A stretch of 64,000 nt of DNA from Cyprinodon diabolis (lineage: Eukaryota; Chordata; Actinopteri; Cyprinodontiformes; Cyprinodontidae), in assembly GCA_030533445.1 (NCBI GenBank), contig CM060075.1:32813196-32877195 (forward strand). Direction: 5' to 3'. A program made the position numbers and the translations under genes. Below, in pieces: positions 53,970 through 64,000 of the stretch. Below the pieces are notes generated by a model. The model was not told the origin of the DNA. It saw nothing but the letters and a program-made list of their open reading frames with translations, and made no database searches. The first letter of the stretch is position 1, and the number at the start of each line of letters is the position of its first letter.

Positions 53970-56900
53970 ATAATAGACCAAGAAAACTTTTTTTTAAACT
54001 TTTTTCATGTACACATTTTTAGTCAAACTGAGATAAAACATAATAAAAAATGTCAAACTTTAGAAATAAATTAGTGGGGCCTGCAATAGCAAATCAAGGA
54101 ACATAGAATATCCTTGAGTACGCAGCCCAAAAATCCCATTAGAATAAATTAGAAAAGGAGAGGAATCAAAAACAAAACTCAGAGTAGAGAGCGCAGTTGG
54201 TTTATGAAGAATTCAGAGTTGTAGCTTTTTTTGTTTTTTGCCATTATCCTTACTATTTTTTTTTTTTTGTATCAGATACAGATAATAACAATGGCAAAAT
54301 TCAGCCAAATCTTTTATAAAAGTTTATTTAGAATTTTAATTTTTTGGGGTGCCATAAAATTAAATTTACTAATAAAAGTGACATTTCTTAGCATCCTCTG
54401 TAAGAAAAAAATATGCTTTTTTAACAAGTCATGACATTTGAAGTCACATGTATGAGTCAAATAGTCGGCGTTGCTTCAGCTCTTTGAGAAGAGTAGGTAG
54501 TTATTGGGTATAGTGGACATATGCAGATTGCAGCTGCATACTGAGATCCCTCACCAACAGAATGATGCAGAAAAGAATGAAATGGGGTACTGTGATTGGG
54601 ATCAATATGAATGATGGAGAAACCTTAAATAAAAGGAATAAAAACTGATCTATTGTCTCTGGCGATGCAGCTCACACCCACACAAAAATCTATGGATATT
54701 GCCCCACCAGCAGCTGGTGTTCTTTGAAGCAATCTCTTTTAAGTTCTAAAAACAGATCACTGTGCAATACAGTAACTTTTAGAATGGTTTCGTTGTTTTG
54801 AAAAATAGCACAATTGCCTCTGAGGACAAGGTATGGCACTACAATGGCTGTCTTAAATTACATTACTTCAACAGTCCAGCAATGATTTAAATAAAATCAT
54901 TACAATCTAATGCATTTACTAATTGCTTTTTTAACTAGCACCCCAAATAATGTCAGTATGATATTATAATGTTAGCACGCAATATAACAGTGATCTCTAA
55001 CATGACACCTGCCCTTGACTTCACCAATTGCTCTCACACCACAACTCAACCTGTCTTCTTTGGCCAGTAATTTTCCCTCCAGTCTCTCTTTGCTCTCTTG
55101 GGCAATAGGCTCATAATTATAGGGTTGTTGTCCATCATATAAGAATGTGGTGTACATTGAAAGTCTCTTTCCTGTCTGAATTTGTATTAGTATGCATATT
55201 TGGTTCTAGTTGTGGGTATACAGAGTAGGCTTGAACAAGAAGACAACATTGTATGAGTAACTCAAACAGTTCTGGAAGACTGACTACATGTTTTGAATCA
55301 TTTTCCATACTACTGTGGCCTTTTAAAATAAGATCCCACAGGAAAGTTCAAAGTAAAAGCCTTATATTTCACTAATCACTGTGTACTATTATGCTGTCAA
55401 TAATTGGAAATTGGTTTTGAATTAAATACGTATGGAATTTAACCTTAAAGCACAATCATGCCCCGCTTTTCAAAACATAGCCTGACATACCCTATAAGAT
55501 ATAAACTCTCGGATCTCACATAGCAGATCAATAAAGTATATGCCTCAACACTAAGGCTGGGATTAGATCAGTATGGAACAAGGACTACCACAAAAATATA
55601 ACCCACTTATATTTTCTAAATGAAAGCAACAACCCTCCATGTATCTGTACTTTATTGTACTTTATTTACCTTTGGTTAAAACAGTTTTTCATTATAATAA
55701 TGTGTTCTGTAGAAAAATGCTGAGCCAGAGAGAAAGTTTTAATATTATATGATGAATCATTAATCTTTTTTAAATGAACAGGACAAACTTCTTGGCCATA
55801 TAATGAATGATCTAGAGACTTAGACAGTTTTTCTCTTTTTATCTTACCCTCTTACCTGATGCAAGGTCTACAAACTTGCCAACACAACCTTTAGCTCAGG
55901 CTCAGTTGCTAAGCACCAAATGGCAAATTAAAATTTCATCAGGAAATATATAATTTGATTTATTATTTTGTTTTAACAAATACAAACCTATACACACACA
56001 AACCCTGAATACAGTTGCTTTGGCAACTGCCGGTGATTCGGGTAAATGCAGAACCTTGCTGGTGGGAATGTGTGTCAGTAAGAGTTAGCTGGTTTTCCCA
56101 TGGGTTTTAAGTAAAGAGCATAATCAGTGATGCAAACACAAACCCCAGTTAAAGAATTCAGCCAGAAAAAGTTTACATGTTAATTGACAACTTCTGACTC
56201 ATTTGAACATGTACATCAAATTGTGAGCAATTATGTAACATCAGTATGAGTGGTATTCAGTACAACCATATCTTTAAGAAGAGATGCAACATAAGAGGTT
56301 TTTTACTTCATTTTTATTGTTGATCACATCATAAATCTTTAGATTCAGACAATTGTGATCTGTTGGGACATTCTTTTAAAGCAGGGGGACTGCTCAAACC
56401 TTCTGAATATAGAAAGTCCACATAAAAATGTCAATTTCAAATTCTTTATCACACACTTATTATTGTTTTTGAGTTATCTTTGTGTAAATATAGGTTATTT
56501 CTTGTTTTCTTATTTCATCTAATGAAATTATAACCTGGTTATAAAAGACAACTAGTTTCTGTCACTGAAATGGTGTTGATGTGTACAGTACATTAATTGC
56601 AGCTCAAACATAAAGACACTACTAGATCTTAATTTAGTAATCCTGCCCCTCTATTAAATAGTGACTTTCCACTAGTTAAAACTGAAGAAACAGAAAAAGT
56701 TCTATGTTTGGTTGCATGACTATATATAATCCAGATATTTTAGGTTAACCTGGTCAAAAATTGATATTTCTAATGCTATGAGGCAAATTAGTGAACAATT
56801 TGTAAACAAGCCAAAGCAATGGAGGCGAGTTGTGGAAAAAAAGAAAGAAAGAAAAGTCTAATATGAGTCTAAAAGGGAACAAAAAGATGTTTGATTCGAA

Positions 56901-57040
56901 GAGGGATAAGGATAATGGATGCATCTTAAACCTACAGGGAAGTATATCTCAAGGATCAGTGTTGAGACCCCTTCTTTAAAGAAATGTTAACACAATAAAG
57001 TTAAAGTTACAACAATACTGAGGCTCCTCCACATTAAAGT
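53970..57040. other. Intergenic, AT-rich
   Basis: No exon, RNA gene or named repeat could be supported. Only short fortuitous frames. Confidence 0.4.
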
Positions 57041-57049
57041 TTTTCTTTA

Positions 57050-57595
57050 ATAAATCCAACTTCTTTTTCCCACACCATGCATGAAGCTGTAGCTGAACTG
57101 GAGAGCTCCTTCAGTGACAGACTGCTGTACCCTAAATGCACCAGGGAGTGTTATCACAGATCCTTCCTCCCTGCAGCTGGAAGACTTTATAACCACCTCT
57201 GTTCCCAACAACCACAATAAGTTGTTACATTCATGCTGATTTTGCACTGTTTCTGTCTTGGTCACTTCAATAACATGCTGCTGTCATTTTGCACATCTTT
57301 GGCATTGTTATTTTTTCACATTTCCACTACTGTAAAAATGTCCACAGCTGTATATTAATTATTTGTTCTCCGGGTACACAGTATTTATATTGTAAAAACA
57401 CAGTACAGTACAGCATTTTATTTATTTTCTCATCTCCGCACTTATTCTGTTATTTATATACACTTTTTAAGGTCCACATTTTTGTGACGACTTTTATTAA
57501 AACCTTTTGCTACTGTAATGCCACAATTTCCAAATTGTGGGACAATGAAGGGATCTTTCAATTTCTATTGTTTTCAATTAAGGTATTAACATCTG
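57050..57595 (+). mobile_element. 5'-truncated LINE 3' end
   Basis: Starts inside an ORF2 C-terminus (ELESSFSDRL then RSFLPAAGRLYNHLCSQQPQ) and continues through an A/T-rich 3' end. Same class as 12716-13240 but a different subfamily. Confidence 0.6.
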
Positions 57596-57599
57596 ATTA

Positions 57600-58560
57600 G
57601 CCACTTAACAGCTTTTTTAAGCTCAATAAATAATGTGGTTTCGTTCACCAGAGCAAAATATAAATATGTGCAACATTTCTCACTGTCCAAAGTGAATATT
57701 TACATGAAGTACGACAAACATAAGTGTTTGCCTCGAAGCTCAGCTTCTTCCTGTAAGATTCAGTGTTGACTGAGTCACAGCCTTGATTGTCCTTCCCTCC
57801 AGAGCTGTTGTAATTTTCCAGTGAGCTCCTCTTTAAAGGCATCCTTCTCTCTGTGTTTCTGTGTGGAGAGATTCATCCCCAGTGCACTGTGGGGATGGAG
57901 GGATGAGTCATCATGCAAAAGACTTCCACCCAAGTAGACAATTAGTGTCAGTGAGACCTTTACATATGCTTGGTGTGTGATGGGTACCAACGTCATACAA
58001 AAGCATAATCCAAAAAGCTTTTAGGATGTCTTAAAGAACCCTTCTCCTTAATTACATCAATCAAGTGCTCAGTTTTTGTACATTTTAATTCACACTAATT
58101 CACAATAGCTCAAATTACCTCATTAGTTTGTCACTGAGGCAGTGCTATGAGTCAGATTGTGGGAGCACTGAGAAATGGATACCATTACAGAGAAAATGGC
58201 AGGGCATAAGAAATCAATGCAGCCGAGTCCTATGTTTGACATTATGTAAAGATTAACATAGGAAGGTTAAAGTTATTTCTCCCCCAGATGAAGTAATATA
58301 TAATTTTGCAATATGTTGGAGGTTATGAATAGAAAATAGGTCAATAGAAGGAAATGAAACAGCTGTATTTTGTGAAAGGCTAAAAGCTGATTGCTTTCAT
58401 TCCAAACAGCAGGCAGTCTCAGTGATTAATAGACCTGTGCAGAAGAATTAATTATCTGCTTGTGTGCTTAGTTAAAATAGAAATCTGCAGATTCTAATAG
58501 CACCATCTAAGTACTCTAGTAAAAATGCACACGGTGTCTCCATATGCAAACATCCACTTC
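57600..58560. other. Intergenic
   Basis: No supported feature. Confidence 0.35.
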
Positions 58561-58569
58561 CACTTTTAC

Positions 58570-58996
58570 AATTAAGCAGGGGCGGTCTTACCATTAAGCA
58601 AACATAGGCAGTTTCCTAGGGCCCTGAGTTCCTGAAACTCCTTTTACATGTATGGGTAAAAAAGCTATTACTTATTTGTCCAAATTAATTATGTTTTTGA
58701 TAAAATTCCTTTAGCTAAAATGCCATCAGAATGCTTATTATATTAAGTGAGAAAGGTCCAAACACACGGAAGCAAAACAGTTGAAAACAGACGGCGTAAA
58801 GAGACGAGCAGAGAAGAGAAGAGAGGAAAAGAACAGAAAGATGAAAAGAAGCTACCCTAGCGGTACCGAAAAAAGGAGAAAGACGGAGGAAAGTAGGAAG
58901 CTGCTTTTAAAGTTACCGAAAATGACTGACTCCTGCTTCTTTACTGCGGCAGCGGCTAACACCAGCAGCATTAACCCACAATCAGCAGCAGTCTAA
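58570..58996 (+). pseudogene. hAT-type transposase N-terminal fragment
   Basis: The region opens with the common fish sequence GGGGCGGTCTTACCATTAAG...CCTAGGGCCCTGAG. The frame 58781-58996 encodes a basic N-terminus (MKRSYPSGTEKRRKTEESRK then LPKMTDSCFF) typical of hAT-derived proteins just before the zinc finger. It stops at residue 71 with no catalytic domain. Confidence 0.45.
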
Positions 58997-58999
58997 GTG

Positions 59000-61280
59000 G
59001 CATGTTGGCACCTGTGGAGGAGGGTCCGTCGCATTGAGATGAACTACTGATGAGTATTAAAATATTGTTTAATAAACTTTAATATATAAAGTAGTATTTA
59101 TTTACCTTATTGTGATTTTATAGTAAGTTTTGAAATTTGTTTTTATTTGCTAGTCTAGCATCATCCACTCAGCTAGTAAGCAGTGTACTTCTGGAAGATG
59201 ACACAGCTCTGTCTGATTGAAAATTTGTGCTACAAACGATGAAAATTAGTTTAATATTTTTAGTTGTTTTTTTTCTGCTGCCGTCTTTAAAATAATAATA
59301 ATAAAAGTACTAACTTCATAGAGAGTCACCGTCACAGCCTCATCCAGTTATAAACCGTTCCAAAGCCTTTGTTGTGGCTGTTTTTGTGGCATGGTAAAGG
59401 GTGTAGCTGATGTACTCTAGCCTGCACCAATCGAACCGATGGAGACACAACCTGGGGCTAGACAAACAAGGAGCGATCAAAGAAACGGCATGTTTGTTGC
59501 CATAGCATCAACACAAGGGCCACAGATGCCCATCCTTGACAATGGCAATAAAATGATAGAGACAGCAAGACCCTGTTATGTCTGGATGTGGTTTATAAGT
59601 GAAAAAAAGGGATGTCTTGCTATGCATGGTTGTCTGCAGATCTATCTTTTTCCTTTGCTTTCATGGCAACATATTGTTGTGATGCTTCTAGTGTCAGGAA
59701 GAATATTCAGGATATGCTGGAGCTTTAGAAAAACAATAGTCTAAATGTATTATACAACCTATTAACCTAGACTATAGATGAACTGCTGTAAATGACCCGA
59801 TCAGGAGTTCAGTAAAACAGCAAAGCTGAGTATAGTACTTTAACTGCTCTATTATTTCGTCATTTAATAAATTCAAATATGAAATGGGCCCAAGTAATGT
59901 CTCAGCAGACATGTTTCCATCAACCTTTTATTTGAGCTTTTCAAAGTATTGCATTAGAAGAGATTGATGATAGCAGCAAAATTTTAATAAACTCACAAAA
60001 GTTGGCAAAACATTTTTTACACTCCTCTTTTTTTTAAAAAAAGCATTAGTGCGCTAAGGAGGAGATGAAAACTGATTTATTTAATAACCAGGCGAATATT
60101 TCCCTCACATAACTTATCTGCCATTTGCACTACAGTTGGTATCCTGAATGCAGCACTAGAATCATACTTTTTTTTTCAATGGCTCAATCCCAAACCGGTC
60201 CTTAACCACTAACCCTTAACTATCATGGTTCACTTCCAGTGAAGTCTCACTGGCAGCTGTGGAAGGCGCCTTGATTATAGGTGGGAGGGTATTAACGAGA
60301 ATGGGACGGCTTCTTCCCCCCAATGAAAAAGGAAAGCAGTCGTTGCTAAGGCAACACAGTGATACCCCATGTGCATGGCTGTAGCTCTGTTAAAATAAGC
60401 CCCTTTTATAAAACAATGTATACATTTAAATAAAACTGTTTCAAAGAGGACCTTCAATTTTTTAATTCAATTTTTTTCCTAGAATAACAAGGCTGCTGCA
60501 AGTAATTTTAAAAATCTATGAGCCTATAGGCCTATTTAAAATACCATTAACATAAATAAGTAAATAGATTGAGATTCACTACTTTATTGTTATATATACT
60601 TCAGTGTAAACAACCAGGGTCTGTAACACACAGACATCAAAGTTCTCAGGTGAATATATGCGCTATTAATTAAACTTCACAATAACACAATGTAGATTTG
60701 GTCAGTTAGCATGAAGCCGAGTCAGTTTGTTTATGTCACACATGACTATTAGCTCCAAAATAGTAATTTATACAATCTAAATGTTATAAAACACTTCCCG
60801 ATTACACAAAGACACTCTAAAATACTATGGTTCCAGTAAATTGCACGAATAGATATGAATGTGCGCAGTGGCACCATCCTCTTACTTTGAGCTACAGGCA
60901 GGGTGCGCTGCCTGCTTACAGGTGTCCAAATGTTGAGGTGCGCTCTCGGGTCAGGGAGATAACATCTCTCATGAGTGGATGAATCCGAAATGAATTTCTG
61001 TGCCATATTTCCCCCTCGTTTCTGCCATTAGACTATGTATATTTACTAGTCTGCTGCCACGAGTGAGATATCTCTCTACTCTGCGACCTCTAGCTGGCTT
61101 GATGTTGCCATCACAAAATAACTACCGTGAATTTGTGTTGATTAGGCCTCAAAATAATTAGATCAGTATCAGAATACATGTAATAGTAAAATGAAAAAGG
61201 CAAAATCATTTCCCGAAATACTCATAAGTTAATAATAAATTGTGCAAAGTATTTTTGATAAATTTTTTTCTCATCTCCCT
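59000..61280. other. Intergenic
   Basis: No convincing gene. Short frames at 59439-59744 and 60749-61006 have no recognisable domain or splice context. Confidence 0.35.
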
Positions 61281-61285
61281 CTCGG

Positions 61286-61374
61286 CAAATTTTGATTCCG
61301 CTGGTTTTCTGCATCTTCGTCAAGCCATGCCATAGTGTGACGAAGATGCAGAAAACCAATGAAATCAAAATTTG
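61286..61374. repeat. 37-bp near-perfect hairpin with 15-nt loop
   Basis: Arms 61286-61322 and 61338-61374 pair at 34 of 37 positions. The loop-proximal 18 bp (TTTTCTGCATCTTCGTCA) are perfect. It could be a palindromic transposon remnant or a hairpin RNA precursor. Confidence 0.75.
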
Positions 61375-62362
61375 GCTGAACGTTCCGCCACCAGGCCGCT
61401 GTTACACCTGCTTCCTACAGCTTTAACATCTACTGTACCACAATTGGAGTTTATGAATGTAAAATAGGTCAATAGAGAAACAGAGTTACTGCAACATTTC
61501 AGTTCTTTTTGGGATCGATAAAGTATTCTTGAATTGAATAGAACTGAATTTGATTTCAACTTATATGCAGCGTTAAGAACATAGAATTTATTAATCACTT
61601 TCTGTTAGCCACTGTCAGTCCTCTTCTAAAAAAAAATATATATATTTTTCCTTCCTGCAGACCTCAGTTTTCAAATGCATTTTTTTTATTTGTCATTTCT
61701 AACTATAATCACTTTGGCTAGCATAAAATATTTTTTTAAAGGAGTATGTCCTTTTTTTCGTACACACAAAGACACACACCAATGCGGTTTGATCTCTGAC
61801 CCTCTGTCAACATATGTCTTCAATCTTGTTATGGAACCCACAGAGTAGATCAAACATCCCTGCAGTGGTGTCACTCACTTTTCTTGTCTGTCAGCATTTT
61901 TCCTGACATTCTTGCATGTAGCTTTTTGTGATACAAACAACCAACTGCAGAGGATGTTGTAACTTTAGAAACAGTATGTAGCTTGTGAATGCTTATACTC
62001 TGCAGATGCTAACAGGACACACTATGCAGTTTCACGTGTGTAGAGGAATAATCTTATGATTAAAATTACTTAAACACAATTACTAAATGTCATAAAGACT
62101 GATAACTTGGCATGAACTTGGCACAAGTCAGATTGATTTGTGTAGTTTGATTTAAATTTCAGACAGCATCCATCTAAAAAGGATGCTGTGAAAAGTGTTT
62201 GCAAAGAGAGGGTTATTCGGATTAGAAAAATCAAACTGCACCTGCAGCACACGATGGATTAAAAAGAGGTGTGAGATGAGCCTCTGCAGAAGCAGCTTAT
62301 TCAAGTTGCTCTTTTTTAAGAGTTCTTTGAAAATTGCAGTTTTTAGGGCATGGGGGGGAAAC

Positions 62363-62777
62363 TGTCAGGGTTCTGCCCTTTGTATAGGTTTCTTTTTAGT
62401 ATCACTGTAATTTTGTGTCTGTAGTTGTTTTCTGACAGTGTTGTGATTTTGTATTACTCTCTGTTGACCCCTTGTTCCAGTTTCCCTTCCCCATGGCTCC
62501 TTTCTAGCTGCTTCTGTCCACACCTGCTCCCAATTAACTGATTACTCCACTATTTGTTCTGTCTCCCATATATTATCCTCCTCTGGAGTTTATCAGTGCT
62601 GGTTTCTCTTCATTGCTTTGTGTTTCTCCCTGGTGTCTCCTGGTTTTTGGTTTTTCTATTTTGTTCCTGAATTTGTCCTTCTGTTGCCATCAGAATTTAA
62701 AGCAAATCATTGAGAACTCATCTCTGCCTCGTCATCTCTGCAAATGGGTCCTCGACTATCTTCCACCAAACCTGACA
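62363..62777 (+). mobile_element. Solo-LTR-like element (TGTCAGG...CCTGACA)
   Basis: 7-bp inverted termini with TG...CA ends and LTR-like sequence between. The flanking five bases (GAAAC and AAAAT) do not match, so a target duplication is not confirmed. The 62613-62888 frame crosses its boundary and is not a gene. Confidence 0.5.
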
Positions 62778-62938
62778 AAAATACTACGGAGTCAAATCAA
62801 ACATTATGAAATCCAAACTTTCTTTAAAAAAGTATTATTAGTAACAAAAAACACACGAGATCATAATGTGTCAATATTTCTTAAGTAAAGTTAATTTCAA
62901 AAAGGACCTTTACTTGGATACAACTTTGGTATTGGACT

Positions 62939-62962
62939 TGATAGAGAAGTACTTCTCTATCA
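62939..62962. repeat. 24-bp perfect palindrome
   Basis: TGATAGAGAAGT directly followed by its reverse complement, with no spacer. Confidence 0.9.
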
Positions 62963-62969
62963 GTTTTTT

Positions 62970-64000
62970 TCAGGATAAAATTTATCGAATTCTTTACAAG
63001 CTCTTGTAGAGTGAAGGTTAGACTTACGGACAAATTGAAGCTGGGTGTATTTTCAACCTGGATGACACTATCAAGTTTCACCTGCATATCCAGACAGCCA
63101 CATTATCCTGCTCTACCTCTATCAATATTCTCCATAAACCAGTAGCTTCCAGTACTATCCTTTATAAGCTGCCTTATCAGTGTCAAGTGTCTGCCTTCCA
63201 ACCAGCTAACACCCACTTCCACCTACATCACTGTCCTGGTCACCTGTCCAGTTAATTTCAGCTCCCTTCCTCATTAATCTTCCAGTCCACTACCTGTGTC
63301 CAGGCCCCTGGGAGGTAAAAAAACAAAACAAAACAATTCTCATAAATCGGCCAATTCTATCATCCTTAGCAATGCTCAACTCTATATCTTCTGCTGGTCT
63401 GAGCACCAAAATATCTGTATTCAAGTTAATAAATCATCTAAATGCCTTTTCAGTGGCATTTGAGGCACATGAATTAGAAATATTTTTGTTAATAATGTCA
63501 GAGAGGAAATATTCCCCTACATATTTTGCTTTCATGTTCTATTAGTAAAGTTTCTCTTTATAGATGTTATAGGGAACCTGATGTACAGTTTTTTTTTTAA
63601 ATAGAACCACAACTCATGTCAATGCTCACTATGCCTCTGTATGCACCAAAGAATTGAATACTCCCCCCCAAAAAATCCTTTTTTTTTAACCTCTTATAGT
63701 AAGTTCAGGTTTAAAACATTGTATGTGTTTAAAAATAAAGAAAGAAGCTAATGAAAAATCTTTAAGCATAAAGTAATGCTTTAATACTGACCGTCACTAC
63801 ATCCCCCTCACACAGACATTTGCTTGCATGGGAGTGTTCATTGCTTAACTTTTGTACTCAAATCAAAGCAGTACTTTCAAATCTTATCTCCTGACTTACT
63901 TTTCTTTTCTCTTTCAACAGTTTAGCAAGACTGTTAAATCTTTTTAGCCTTTACAGTTTTTTATTTTGTTTGTTTTTAACAAAACTCAATATTCTACACT
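62970..64000. other. Intergenic to window end
   Basis: Nothing supported. The 63000-63300 stretch looks like a LINE ORF2 relic (ILYKLPYQCQVSAFQPANTH-like reading), but this is too weak to name. Confidence 0.3.

Noticed and set aside
59439..59744. 101-residue plus-strand frame
   Set aside because: No recognisable motif, no splice sites supporting an exon, and composition like its non-coding flanks.

Overview
The window is vertebrate nuclear DNA, most likely from a percomorph-type teleost fish. It is AT-rich, its genes are split by GT-AG introns, and it carries many fish-type repeats: tRNA-derived SINEs with A and B boxes, L2/CR1-like LINE tails, Tc1/mariner, hAT and Gypsy relics, and solo LTRs with 5-bp target duplications. 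No operons, rRNA genes or CRISPR arrays are present. Nearly every short open frame is fortuitous or lies in a repeat; the real genes had to be assembled from exons.

Left part (about 1-38.4 kb): a same-strand (minus) cluster of small, rapidly diverging genes for secreted or membrane-anchored helical proteins that I do not recognise. Three are complete (16.0-17.2, 19.6-20.5 and 25.4-26.4 kb). One runs off the left edge (1.44-1.75 kb), one keeps only an intact last exon (6.0-6.3 kb), and two are broken (18.9-19.2 and 37.8-38.3 kb). The shared plan is a non-coding first exon, a signal-peptide exon, a phase-0 exon of exactly 54 nt (18 residues), and a last exon coding for charged amphipathic helices around a hydrophobic-x-Pro-x-hydrophobic motif. 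The 25.4-kb gene has an ISRE/IRF-type motif beside its first exon, and the others have weaker versions, so an interferon-inducible, fish-restricted family is a reasonable hypothesis. This is the most interesting content of the window.

The cluster is interleaved with repeats. They include a duplicated block (about 1-2310 and 7164-7925) in which one copy is the empty site for an LTR insertion in the other; an LTR pair at 13.25-15.24 kb that keeps the primer-binding site and polypurine tract but has only 130 bp between the LTRs; a decayed Gypsy gag-pol at 29.5-31.2 kb; and LINE pieces at 31.2-33.5 kb.

Right part (about 39.7-49.3 kb, plus strand): synaptotagmin-4 (syt4), with five coding exons (40802-48755) encoding 472 residues: N-terminal membrane anchor, linker, C2A and C2B. 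A REST/NRSF (RE1) element ends one base before the start codon, and a 178-bp GATA repeat lies in intron 1. From 49.3 to 64 kb I see no convincing gene, only transposon remnants (LTR, MITE, hAT, LINE), hairpins and simple repeats.
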